The position numbers were made by a program, and so were the translations under genes. A stretch of 64,000 nt of DNA, from the NCBI GenBank assembly GCA_963741355.1, contig CAVUIG010000023.1, positions 47,564 through 111,563 of the forward strand, given 5' to 3'. Below the pieces are notes generated by a model that was not told the origin of the DNA, searched no databases, and was given only the letters and a program-made list of their open reading frames with translations. Each line of letters begins with the position of its first letter. Within the stretch, counting starts at the first letter, position 1. Of the stretch, positions 53,997 through 63,303 are shown in pieces. The stretch comes from CAIWHR01 sp963741355 (GTDB taxonomy: Bacteria; Pseudomonadota; Gammaproteobacteria; Burkholderiales; Casimicrobiaceae).

Positions 53997-54734
53997 TCAT
54001 GCCGCGGCCCGGACGCGCTTTGCGCCGGACCCCGTATTCCTGGCCGTCCCTTCGTCGTCGCGCTGGAACTCGCGCTCGACGCGCGCAAGGTGACGATGCA
54101 TCGCGCCGCGCGCGCCTTCGGGGTCGCGCGCCGCAACGCTCTTCAGGATCGCCGCGTGATCGCGCAACGTCTTTTCGGCGAGCCCGCGGGTGTGGAAATG
54201 CTGCTGCGTGCGTCGCCACATCTCGGCGCGCTGGTTCCACAGCTCCTCGACGACGCGGATCAGCGCGCCGTTGCCGGTCGCGCGCGCGAGCCCCACGTGA
54301 AAGGCGCGGTCGGTCTCCTCGCGCACGGTGAAGTCGTCGAGATGGGCCTCCATGCGCGCGACGCATTCGCCGAGCGCGGCAAGGTGGGCGGCGGAGGGCT
54401 TCTTCGCGGCGAGCGCGGCAATCTCGCCTTCGACGAGCTTGCGCGCGGCGAGGAGCTCGAACGGGCCGGGACCCGCGTCACCCGCATCCGGGACGCGCGA
54501 CGCGTTGCCGGCGACGAAGATGCCGGTGCCGACACGCACGTCGACGCGGCCGCCGATCTCGAGCGAGATGATCGCCTCGCGCACCGACGTGCGCGACACG
54601 CCGAGCAGCGTCGCGAGCTCGCGCTCCGCGGGCAGCCTCGACCCGACCGGGAACTCGCCGCTGTCGATGAGGGCGGCGATCTGGCCGGCGATCTGCCGGT
54701 AGAGCCGCAGCGGCTCGACCGCCTGGAACGGCAC
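53997..54734 (-). CDS. GntR family transcriptional regulator (FadR/FCD subfamily), UxuR/ExuR-like
   Basis: 245 aa. The N-terminal winged helix reads LRLYRQIAGQIAALIDSGEF and GSRLPAERELATLLGVSRTS followed by VREAIISLEIGGRVDVRVGT. The C-terminal FCD ligand-binding domain has His/Asp positions in EETDRAFHVGLARATGNGAL and LRDHAAILKSVAARDPEGAR. GTG 54734 has AGGAGGAG upstream. It leads the hexuronate operon and most likely represses it until a uronate binds. Confidence 0.9.
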   Translation of the reverse strand: MPFQAVEPLRLYRQIAGQIAALIDSGEFPVGSRLPAERELATLLGVSRTSVREAIISLEIGGRVDVRVGTGIFVAGNASRVPDAGDAGPGPFELLAARKLVEGEIAALAAKKPSAAHLAALGECVARMEAHLDDFTVREETDRAFHVGLARATGNGALIRVVEELWNQRAEMWRRTQQHFHTRGLAEKTLRDHAAILKSVAARDPEGARGAMHRHLARVEREFQRDDEGTARNTGSGAKRVRAAA

Positions 54735-54891
54735 GGGAACTCCTCCTGTTGCGGCGCAATGCGGCGCCGCCGCATGGCCTCGCGGTGAACGTTGCCGCGC
54801 TTCAACGGCGCGGTCTGATCCAAGCCAACTCTAATGCGCGCGCGCGTGGCGGTCAAGTGGCCCAACCACCCGACCAATCGAGCCCGGGAGG

Positions 54892-55392
54892 TCAGGCCTT
54901 CGCGACGTAATGGCCGGACCTGCCGCCCGATTTCTCGAGCAGGCGGACGCGCTCGATGCGCATGCCGCGGTCGACCGCCTTGCACATGTCGTAGATGGTG
55001 ATGAGGCCGATGGTCGCAGCGGTCAGCGCCTCGATCTCGACCCCGGTGCGCGCAACCGTTTCCGCGGTCACTTCGATGTCCACCGCGGAGCTCCGCGCAA
55101 CGATGACGAAGGCCACCTCGACGCGATTGAGCGGCAGCGGATGACACAGCGGAATGAGGTCCGAGGCGCGCTTCGCCGCCTGGATCGCGGCGATGCGCGC
55201 GATCCCCAGCACGTCGCCTTTCGCGCTGCCGCCCGACCGGATCAGCGCGAGCGTCGCCGGCTGCATCACGATGCGCCCTCCGGCACGCGCAACGCGGTGG
55301 CTGACGGGCTTTTCCCCGACGTCGACCATGTGCGCCTGACCGGCCGCATCGAAATGGGTAAAATGGGCCTTCGGCCGGGCGCGCGCCGGCAA
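54892..55392 (-). CDS. moaC: Cyclic pyranopterin monophosphate synthase (MoaC)
   Basis: The enzyme of molybdenum-cofactor synthesis that converts 3',8-cH2GTP to cPMP; 166 aa from TTG 55392. Family motifs are HFDAAGQAHMVDVGEKPVSH, KGDVLGIARIAAIQAAKRAS, LIPLCHPLPLNRVEV and IYDMCKAVDRGMRI (catalytic Lys). An ATG at 55491 would add 33 untypical residues, so the TTG with GGAAGG upstream is preferred; this remains uncertain. Divergent from the M48 protease gene. Confidence 0.9.
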   Translation of the reverse strand: MPARARPKAHFTHFDAAGQAHMVDVGEKPVSHRVARAGGRIVMQPATLALIRSGGSAKGDVLGIARIAAIQAAKRASDLIPLCHPLPLNRVEVAFVIVARSSAVDIEVTAETVARTGVEIEALTAATIGLITIYDMCKAVDRGMRIERVRLLEKSGGRSGHYVAKA

Positions 55393-55517
55393 CGCGCCGC
55401 CCTTCCCGACGGACTTCGACCCGGCACCTCGCGTGCGCGCCAAACGAGCCTCCCAAACTTGAACTTCGGCAAGCGTCGCGCATCTTAGCATCAGTGTTTT
55501 CGCGGCTTTGCCCTCTC

Positions 55518-57149
55518 ATGTCCCGCCTTCCCCCGCAACCAGCGCATCGATCGTCACCGGCGTTCCGGCGCATCCTGTCCGCCGTCGTCGCAGTCGCGTT
55601 GTTCGTCGATCCGATGGCGCCGTCGATGCTGGCGGCGGGCGCCGCGCACGCGCAGGCCAATCCGCCGGACCTCAATCTGCCCGACCTCGGCAGCACGCGC
55701 GTGACGCTGCCCGATCCCGTCCCGGCGATGCCGCAGCTCGGGATGGCCAACGTGCAGACGTCGCTGCCCGACCTCGGTGACGAATCGCAATCGCTTGCTT
55801 CGCCGGCGCAGGAGCGCCGGCTGGGCGAGACCGTGATGCGGCAGATTCACGGCTCCGGCGGCTATCTCGACGACCCGGAGGTCAACGACTACCTGAACGA
55901 GCTCGGCCACCGGCTCGTCGCCGCGCGGCCCGACAGCCCGTGGGATTTCGAGTTCTTCGCGATGGCCGATCCGTCCGTCAACGCGTTCGCGATCCCCGGC
56001 GGCTTCGTCGGCGTCAACATGGGGTTGATCCTGATGACGCAGACCGAGTCGGAGCTCGCCTCGGTGCTGGCGCACGAAATCACCCACGTGACGCAGCACC
56101 ACTACGTTCGCGGTCTCGCCTCGCAGAAGAACGCGCTCCTCCTCCAGATCGCCGCGATGCTCGTCGCCATCGCCGCGGGCCGCGCCGGCGGCAATCAGGG
56201 CGGCCAGGTGGCGAGCGCGGCGATCGCGACGGCGCAGGGCCTCGCCATCCAGAGCCAGCTCAACTACACGCGGCAGAACGAGTACGAGGCCGACCGGATC
56301 GGCTTCCAGCGGCTGTGGGCGGCGGGCTACGACGTCAACGCCATGGCGACGATGTTCCAGCGGCTGCTGAAGCAGGGGCGCTTCGCCGACAGCAACGCGC
56401 CAGGCTACCTGCGCACCCACCCGGTGACGACCGAGCGGATCGCCGATGCGCAGGCGCGCGCGGAGCAGGAGCCGTATCGTCAGGTGCCGGACACGCTGGA
56501 TTTCCAGATGGTGCGGGCGCTGCTGCGAAGCTACCAGGGGACGACGCGGGAGGCGGTGCAGTTCTTTGATTCCGCAATTGCCGAGAAGAAGTTCAACAAC
56601 GAGGTCGCCGCGCGTTACGGGCTCGTCGCCGCGCTGCTCCGCGCGCAGAACCTGACGCGCGCCAGGACCGAGCTCGTCACGCTCGAGAAGATCGCGCCGC
56701 CGCATCCGATGATCGAGGCGATGGCGGGCCACGTCTACATGGAGAGCGGCGACCTGAACCTGGCGCTCAAGCGCATCGACGGCGCGCTGCAGCGCTATCC
56801 CAACAAGCTCCAGCTGATCCTCGACTATCCCGAGGTGCTTCTCAAGGCGCATCGCCCGGCCGACGCCGCCGCGTTTCTCGAGGCCGAGCTGGTCCGGTAT
56901 CCCGACAACGGCCCGATGCACGGCATCGCCGCGCGCGCCTACGGGGAGCTCGGTCAAAAGATGCAGCAGCATCGCCACCAGGCCGAGCTCTACGCGTGGC
57001 AGGGCGACCTGAAGGGCGCGATCACGCAGCTCGAGCTCGCGTCGAAGGCGAACGACGGCGACTTCTACCAGTCGTCGGTCGTGGAGACTCGCCTGCGCGT
57101 GCTGCGCCGCGATCTCAACGAGCAGAAGGAGCTGGCGAAGAACGGCTGA
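55518..57149 (+). CDS. BepA-like periplasmic M48 metalloprotease with TPR domain
   Basis: 543 aa. A signal peptide lies near ILSAVVAVALFVDPMAPSML. The M48 domain has HEITHVTQHHYVRG (zinc HExxH) and QNEYEADRIGFQRLWAAGYD (third ligand). The C-terminal half is TPR-like. E. coli BepA assists LptD assembly and degrades misfolded outer-membrane proteins. ATG 55518 is chosen over GTG 55494 because it sits closer to the signal. Confidence 0.88.
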   Translation: MSRLPPQPAHRSSPAFRRILSAVVAVALFVDPMAPSMLAAGAAHAQANPPDLNLPDLGSTRVTLPDPVPAMPQLGMANVQTSLPDLGDESQSLASPAQERRLGETVMRQIHGSGGYLDDPEVNDYLNELGHRLVAARPDSPWDFEFFAMADPSVNAFAIPGGFVGVNMGLILMTQTESELASVLAHEITHVTQHHYVRGLASQKNALLLQIAAMLVAIAAGRAGGNQGGQVASAAIATAQGLAIQSQLNYTRQNEYEADRIGFQRLWAAGYDVNAMATMFQRLLKQGRFADSNAPGYLRTHPVTTERIADAQARAEQEPYRQVPDTLDFQMVRALLRSYQGTTREAVQFFDSAIAEKKFNNEVAARYGLVAALLRAQNLTRARTELVTLEKIAPPHPMIEAMAGHVYMESGDLNLALKRIDGALQRYPNKLQLILDYPEVLLKAHRPADAAAFLEAELVRYPDNGPMHGIAARAYGELGQKMQQHRHQAELYAWQGDLKGAITQLELASKANDGDFYQSSVVETRLRVLRRDLNEQKELAKNG

Positions 57150-57276
57150 AGCTCGCCAGAGCCCGCCGCGGATTCTGTCATCCGCATTGGCCGGCTGACG
57201 CACCCCGGACTTAAGACCGATGGCGGGCGCACGCGGGCACCACGTCCCGCCGCGCCGTTCGTCGGCTACGCGCAAA

Positions 57277-57296
57277 ACCTGTCGATGTCGACAGGT
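57277..57296. promoter_or_regulatory. Palindromic operator candidate upstream of the LuxR-type regulator
   Basis: ACCTGTCGA-TG-TCGACAGGT is a perfect 20-bp dyad, 103 bp before ATG 57399 in the only spacer between the protease and the two-component genes. It has no T-run, so a protein-binding site fits better than a terminator. Confidence 0.5.
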
Positions 57297-57398
57297 GCAA
57301 ATCCGCCGCACCCCGACTACCGTAAATGCGCCGCCGCGATTGGGTGGCACGCAGACCGGGCGCGCCGCGCGCCCGGCATCCGAGCATTGGGGAGGCGA

Positions 57399-58049
57399 GC
57401 ATGAAGATCCTCGTCATCGACGATCACCCGCTGATCCTGGATGCGCTGGCGCAGCTCCTGCCGCAGCTCGGCAACGAGATCGAGGTGCGCGGCGCCATCG
57501 ATGCGGCCGCCGCGACGCGAATCCTCGACAACGAGCCCGATGTGGCGCTCGTCCTGCTCGACCTCGCGCTGCCCGGGACGCGCGGGCTCGATCTCCTCGC
57601 CGACCTGATGCTCGACTATCCGGGCGTTCCGATCGTCGTGCTCTCGGCGACGCACGACATGGCGACCGTCAACGCCGCGCTTTGCGCCGGCGCGCGCGGA
57701 TTCGTTCCCAAGACCGCCGATCCGCGGATGCTGCTCGACGCGATTCGCCATGTCCTGGACGGTGGCGCGTATCGAACGACCGACGTCACGCTCGCTGCCC
57801 GACCGCGACGGCGTGCACATCCGGCCGGACGAGCTGGGACTCACGGCGCGGCAGGCCGATGTGCTGCGGCTCCTGGTCGAGGGCAAGCCGAACAAGCTCA
57901 TCTGCCGCGACCTGCGGCTCTCCGAAGGCACCGTGAAGGTGCACATCAGCGCGATCCTCAAGGCGCTCAATGTCCGCTCGCGCACGCAGGCCGTGGCGTC
58001 GCTCGCGCGGCGCGGCATCAGCGTCGAAACGCTGTCGAACCGGCATTAG
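57399..58049 (+). CDS. LuxR/NarL family response regulator, frameshifted
   Basis: About 217 aa. The receiver domain MKILVIDDHPLILDALAQLL has the phospho-acceptor region LVLLDLALPGTRGLDLL and ARGFVPKTADPRMLLDAIRH. The LuxR helix-turn-helix reads LGLTARQADVLRLLVEGKPN followed by LRLSEGTVKVHISAILKALN. One indel near 57790 separates the domains. ATG 57399 follows GGGGAGG. The hybrid kinase starts 9 bp downstream and is its likely partner. Confidence 0.88.
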
Positions 58050-58058
58050 GCGGTCCGT

Positions 58059-59910
58059 ATGGCGACGGCCGTGCCCATCGCGCCGCACCTGCTCGCACGG
58101 GCGCGCGCCGATCAGGTCGCGACCCTGTACCGGTCGTGGCACCGGACGACGGCCTCGATGGCGCTCGGCGCCATCATTCTGTGCACCGTGCTGTGGGACC
58201 AGGAATCCCCCGTCACGATGGCGCTTTGGCTCACCGCGATTCTCGCGAACCAGGCGTGGCGCGGCGTGCTGGCCCGCGCGTATCGACGTGCCGCCCCGCC
58301 CGTCGCCGAAGCGCCGCGGTGGGGACGCTACTGGGCGATCGGCTCGGCACTGGCCGGCGCGCTCTGGGGAGCCGCCGCCATCGCGATGTTTCCCGCGTCG
58401 CCGTCGCACCAGGCGCTGCTCATCGTCTGCCTTTTCAGCGTGATACTCGGCGGCCTCCATGTCACCGCGGTCTACACGAGGGCGTTCGTCGGCTTCACGC
58501 TGGCGGCGCTCGTCCCGCTGATCGCGCGCGTCGCCTTCGAGGGCGGACAGGTGCACCTCTTCACCGCGATCGTTCTTCTGGTCGTGCTGGGATTCGTGCT
58601 CCGCTTCGGCCGTCAGCTGAACCACGTGCTCACGCACTCGCTCGCCATGCGTTACGAGAACGTCGATCTCATCCACGAATTGAAAGTGGAGACGCAGGTC
58701 GCCGAATCGGCGCGCGCCGCCGCCGAATCCGCCAATCGCGCCAAAAGCCAGTTCCTTGCCGCGGCGAGCCACGACCTCCGGCAGCCGCTGCATGCGATCG
58801 GACTGTTCGCCGCCGCGCTCGCCGCCAAGGCGCGCGAGCCGGAAGTGGCCCCGCTGATCGCCAACATCCATTCGTCGATCGAGGCGCTCGAAGGGTTGTT
58901 CGCGCAACTGCTCGACCTGTCGCGGCTCGAGGCGGGCGCGCTGCACCCGCAGCTCGCCGACGTCGCGCTCGACCCGATGCTCGCCCGGATCTGCGCCGAC
59001 TTCGCGCCGCAGGCCGACGCGCACGGCCTCGTCCTTCACGCGCCGAGGACCTCGGCCACCGTCGTCACCGATCCCGTGCTGCTCGAGCGGATCCTGCGCA
59101 ATCTCATCGCCAACGCGCTGCGCTACACGCGGCGCGGCGGGGTCATCGTCGGCGCGCGCCGTCGCGCGGGCGGCATTCGCATCGACGTCGTCGACACCGG
59201 CGTGGGCATCGCCGCGGCGGATCAGTCGCGCATCTTCGAGGAATTCGTGCAGCTCGGGCCCGCGCCGCACCGCCATGCGTCGGGTCGCGGGCTCGGCCTC
59301 GGCCTCGCGATCGTGCGGCGCCTGTGCGCGCTGCTCGACCACCGGCTCGACGTCGCGTCGGCACCGGGCGCGGGCTCGCGATTCTCGGTGACCCTCGCGC
59401 GCGCGGCACGACGGCCATCGCCTCGTCGACGCCTCGGCGCCACGACCGCGCCATGGACGGCGCCGCGTCGATCCCTCCGCGTTCAGCGGACGCAGCGTCG
59501 TCGTCGTCGACGACGATCCGGTGGTCGTGGTGGCGATGGAAGCATTGTTCACGTCGTGGGGCGCGCGGGTCGCCGCGGGGGCAAACGCGGCCGCCGCGCT
59601 TGGCGCGCATTCGGGCGTCCATGCCGATCTGATCGTCGCCGATCTTCGACTTGCGGACGGCGCGTCCGGTATCGACGCGGTCGCCGACATTCGCGCGGCG
59701 TACGGTAGCGCCGTGCCGGCGCTGATCGTCTCGGGTGACACGAGCGAAACGGCGCGCGCCGAGGCCTGCGCCGCGGGCATCACGCTCCTGTCGAAGCCGG
59801 TGGTCGCCGCGGCCCTGCGAATGGCCGCCGAACGCGCGCTGGAGCGTGAGCCGATCCCGCCGCGCGCACTCGGCTCGCGCGCACGGGGCGCGGCACGTGC
59901 CGGCGCGTGA
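58059..59910 (+). CDS. Hybrid histidine kinase with C-terminal receiver domain, frameshifted
   Basis: About 617 aa. Five or six N-terminal helices (for example MALGAIILCTVLW, AIVLLVVLGFVLRFG) form a membrane sensor. HisKA has the phosphorylated His in FLAAASHDLRQPLHAIGLFA. HATPase shows ILRNLIANALRYTRRGGVIV, DTGVGIAAADQSRIFEEFVQ and GRGLGLGLAIVRRL. After an indel near 59430 a receiver domain follows (SVVVVDDDPVVVVAMEALFT, LIVADLRLADGASGIDAV). It acts with the preceding LuxR-type regulator; the signal is unknown. Confidence 0.85.
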
Positions 59911-59927
59911 ACGCGCCGGATACTCGC

Positions 59928-59960
59928 AAAAAAAACCGCCCGGCGTGACTGCCCGGGCGG
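59928..59960 (-). terminator. Intrinsic terminator of the Spy-like gene
   Basis: CCGCCCGG / CCGGGCGG stem; read on the minus strand it is followed by eight T. It separates the Spy-like gene from the converging hybrid kinase gene. Confidence 0.75.
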
Positions 59961-60033
59961 AGCATCGGCTTGCGGTCCGCGCGCGCCGGAGATGGATGCG
60001 CGCGGATGCCGACGACGTTTTCGTTGCAGCGGG

Positions 60034-60539
60034 TCAGCCGCCCGTCGAATGCCGCTCCAGCATCTTCTGGCGGAACGAGTCCATCTTCGCCAGGTGCTGC
60101 TGGAGGATGTCCTTGACGACGGCCTTCTGATCCGGCGAGAACGTCGCGTAGAGCGCGAGCCAGGCGTCGCGCACCTGGTGCTGCAGCGTGAGCGCCTGCT
60201 GCGTGCGCCTTGTCGCCGGCGGCGGCGACCGCGGCGAGATCGGGCTCGGGCTTCGCGAGCTCGGCCGCGAGCGCGTCCTTCACGCCCTGCATCTGCGCGC
60301 GTCCCGCCGCGAGGGCCGCCTTCGACTGCGCGACGTTGTTCGCGAACATCTGCTGCTGCGACGTATTGAGGTTGAGCTGCGCCTGCGCGCTTTGAATCAC
60401 CTGGCCCAGATGATCGCCGAAGGGCCCGCCTGCTGGCCCTCCATGGTGGCCGGGCTGGGACCATGCCGGGACGGCCGCGAGTGCAAGCGCCAGCGCGGCC
60501 GCGGCGGCCGCCGAGAGCGTTACGGTACGTGCGTGTCAT
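60034..60539 (-). CDS. Spy/CpxP-like periplasmic protein, frameshifted
   Basis: About 169 aa. After correcting indels near 60525 and 60212 it reads: signal peptide SAAAAAALALALAAVPAWS, a His/Gly-rich segment, helices LNLNTSQQQMFANNVAQSKA and GVKDALAAELAKPEPDLAAV, and the C-terminal FSPDQKAVVKDILQQHLAKM. The NTSQQQ and SPDQK positions mirror the two LTxxQ motifs of Spy/CpxP chaperones. ATG 60539 has AGGAAAGGA upstream. Divergent from ompR, which may control it. Confidence 0.75.
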
Positions 60540-60639
60540 GATGAATCCTTTCCTCTTGTTGAAGTCGGCGCCGCGCGGTTTCTGTGGTTCCTGACCCTTC
60601 GACCCCATTGTCCGCGCCCGTTCCTCGCCGGGAGCCTCG

Positions 60640-60689
60640 ATTGCAACCGGACGTTGCGTGCCGCCCGGCGTTACAATCGGTTACAACCG
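60640..60689. promoter_or_regulatory. Helically phased repeats between the Spy-like gene and ompR (possible OmpR sites)
   Basis: ATTGCAACCG (60640), GTTACAATCG (60670) and GTTACAACCG (60680) are related decamers spaced by multiples of 10 bp, so all face one side of the helix. OmpR-family regulators bind tandem GTTACA-like half-sites with 10-bp phasing. The location fits control of both divergent genes. Confidence 0.55.
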
Positions 60690-60727
60690 GGCGCCCACGC
60701 CGTGCGCTTCGACACGTCTAATGCACC

Positions 60728-61478
60728 ATGGCAACGAAGGACACCGCCGCAAAGATCCTCGTCGTCGACGACGACGTGCGCCTGCGCGACCTCCTGTCGC
60801 GCTACCTGACCGAACAGGGCTTCGAGGTCGCGACGCTGCCCGACGCGCGCGACCTCGACAAGAAGCTGCAGCGCGATCCGCCGCACCTGATCGTGCTCGA
60901 CCTCATGCTGCCGGGCGAGGACGGCCTTGCCGATCTGCCGCCGGCTGCGCGGCGCCGGCGAGAGCGTGCCGATCATCATGCTGACCGCGAAGGGCGAGGA
61001 CGTCGACCGCATCGTCGGGCTCGAGATGGGCGCCGACGATTACCTGCCGAAGCCGTTCAACCCGCGCGAGCTCGTCGCGCGCATCCACGCGGTGCTGCGC
61101 CGCCAGACCGAGCGCCTCGCGCCGGGCGCGCCCGCGGCCGACGGGCAAGACCGCGTTCGGCCGCTTCGCGCTCGATCTCGCCGCGCGCACGCTCACCGCG
61201 ACGGCGAGACGATCCACCTCACGACCGGCGAGTTCTCGCTGGTCAAGGTGTTCGCCCAGCATCCGCGCCAGCCGCTCGCGCGCGAGAAGCTGATGCTGCT
61301 CGCGCGCGGCCGCGACCACGACGTGTTCGACCGCGCGATCGACGTGCAGGTGTCGCGCCTGCGCAAGCTGATCGAGCCCGATCCCGCGAATCCGCGCTAC
61401 ATCCAGACCGTGTGGGGATTCGGCTACGTCTACGTCCCCGACGACGAGCGCCGACGCGGCCGGCCGCCGGAGCCGTGA
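60728..61478 (+). CDS. ompR: OmpR family response regulator, frameshifted
   Basis: About 250 aa. The receiver domain has KILVVDDDVRLRDLLSRYLT and HLIVLDLMLPGEDGL (phospho-Asp), PIIMLTAKGEDVDRIVGLEM and GADDYLPKPFNPRELVARIH. The winged helix has TTGEFSLVKVFAQHPRQPLA, REKLMLLARGRDHDVFDRAI and DVQVSRLRKLIEPDPANPRY. Indels near 60928, 61147 and 61195 break it. The sensor kinase gene follows 4 bp later. The DNA-binding pattern is close to true OmpR. Confidence 0.87.
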
Positions 61479-61482
61479 CGCC

Positions 61483-62824
61483 GTGACGCTCTGTCCGCGC
61501 TCGCTGTTCGGGCGCCTCGCGCTGCTGCTGCTCGTCGTCGTCGCGCTCGCGCTCGCGGCGACGATCTGCTTCTTCCGCCACGACCGCGCGGCGCTGCTCG
61601 CGCGCGCAGTTCGGCGACACGAAGATCGCGCAGCTGCAGGCGGTGCGCGCCGCGCTCGAGGCCGCCGACGCGCGCGAGCGGCGCGAGACGCTGCGCCGCA
61701 TCGGCCGCGAATACGACGTGCGCATCGTGCCCGAGGCCGAGCGGCCGACGCTCGGCGCGTCCGCGCTCGGCGCCCGCGATGCAGCGAACTCGAGAGCGGC
61801 TGCGCGAGCAGCTGGGCGACGGCACGGAGCTGCGGGTCGCGCCGCGGCCGCGGACTGCTGTTCGTGCGCGTCGATCGCCGGCGGCGACCGGCTACTGGAT
61901 CGGCTTTCCGTTGCCGCCGCGGCCGCAGCCGAGGACGAGCCGCTCGCGCGCGATCGTCTGGAGCCTGCGCTCGCGGCGGTCGCTGCTTGCTCGCCGCGTT
62001 CCTGTTCGCGCGCTACCTCGCGCGACCGCTGCGCGAGCTCAACGCCGCCGTCGAGCGCGTCGGCCGCGGCGAGATCGCCGCCGCCGCTGCCGGAGAGCGG
62101 CCCGTCGGAGATCGCGACGCTCAACCGCGGCTTCAACCCGATGACCGCGAACCTGCGCCAGCTCGAGCAGGACCGCGCGCTGCTGCTCGCCGGCGTCTCG
62201 CACGACCTGCGCACGCCGCTCGCGCGGCTGCGGCTCGGCATCGAGATCGACGGCGCGCGACGACGGCGACGCGCGCGGGCATGGTCGCCGACATCGAGGA
62301 GATGGACCGGATCATCGGCCAGTTCCTCGATTTCGCGCGCAGCGACGACGACGTCGGCGATCGAGCCGGCGACGCCAACGCGATCGTCGCGCGCGTGCGT
62401 CGACCGCTAGCGCGCGCGGGCAGCGACGTGCGGTTCGCGCCGGGCGCGTGCCGCCGGTGCCGCTGCGGCCGACCGCGTTCTCGCGCCTCGTCGCCAACCT
62501 GATCGACAACGCGCTCGCCTACGGCGCGCCGCCGGTCGAAGTGTCGACGACGTCGATCGCGGCGGCGACTTCGTGCTCGACGTCGCCGACCGCGGGCCGG
62601 GCATCGCCCCGCGGACGTCGAGCGGCTGAAGCAGCCGTTCACGCGCGCGTCGGCGGCGCGCAGCGAACGCGAGCGGCGTTGCCGGCGCGGGGCTCGGGCT
62701 CGCGATCGTCGATCGCATCGCGCGCCTGCACGGCGGCACGTTCGACCTCATGCCGCGCGAGGGCGGCGGCAACGTCGCGCGCGGGTCGCGATCCCGCTTC
62801 GCGCACGCTCGAGCGTCGCGCTAG
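61483..62824 (+). CDS. envZ: EnvZ-like sensor histidine kinase, heavily frameshifted
   Basis: About 447 aa reconstructed from many short frames. It starts at GTG 61483 (MTLCPRSLFGRLALLLLVVV) with a first membrane helix; a periplasmic sensor segment follows (RERRETLRRIGREYDVRIVP). HAMP shows ARPLRELNAAVERVGRGEI, HisKA LLAGVSHDLRTPLARLRLGI, the N-box LVANLIDNALAYG, and the late GLAIVDRIARLHGGTFDL. Indels occur every 50-150 bp, so this stretch is probably poorly sequenced. Operon with ompR supports the EnvZ assignment. Confidence 0.75.
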
Positions 62825-63303
62825 ATCGGAGCGTAAGAAGCAGCACCGTCGCCAGCGCCGCGATGCCCTCGCCGCGTCCGGCGAAGCCGAGCCGCTCGGT
62901 CGTCGTCGCCTTGACGCTCACCTGCTCGACGGCGCACCCGAGATCGGCGGCGATGTTCGCGCGCATCGCCGGGACGTGCGGCGCGAGCTTCGGCGCCTGC
63001 GCGATCAGCGTCGCATCGAGGTTGCCGACGGCTAGCGCCTGCGCCGCACCAGCGCAGCACATGGCGCAGCAGCACGCGGCTGTCGGCATCCTTCCAGCGC
63101 GGGTCGGTGTCCGGAAAATGCGCGCCGATATCGCCCAGCGCGAGCGCGCCCAGCATCGCGTCGCAGATCGCATGCAGCAGCACGTCGGCATCGGAATGGC
63201 CGTCGAGGCCCCGCTCGTACGGGATCGTCACGCCGCCCATCACGAGCCGGCGCCCCGCAACAAGCGCGTGCACGTCGAAGCCGTTGCCGATGCGGATCGT
63301 CAT
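62821..63303 (-). CDS. ispF: 2-C-methyl-D-erythritol 2,4-cyclodiphosphate synthase (IspF), frameshifted
   Basis: About 160 aa, MEP isoprenoid pathway. MTIRIGNGFDVHALVAGRRL has the metal-binding Asp-x-His; LDGHSDADVLLHAICDAMLG and GDIGAHFPDTDPRWKDADS are the family signature. After an indel near 63050 it continues NLDATLIAQAPKLAPHVPAM and KATTTERLGFAGRGEGIAAL. The exact 3' end is unsure because of a further possible indel. ATG 63303 overlaps the ispD stop (ATGA). Confidence 0.87.
   Translation of the reverse strand: MTIRIGNGFDVHALVAGRRLVMGGVTIPYERGLDGHSDADVLLHAICDAMLGALALGDIGAHFPDTDPRWKDADSRVLLRHVLRWCGAGASRRQPRCDADRAGAEARAARPGDAREHRRRSRVRRRAGERQGDDDRAARLRRTRRGHRGAGDGAASYAPI

Noticed and set aside
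54820..54880. UxuR/FadR operator upstream of the GntR gene
   Set aside because: Partial TTGGTC and GACC strings exist but do not form a convincing palindrome; a TTGACC/TAGAGT pair there has only 15-nt spacing.
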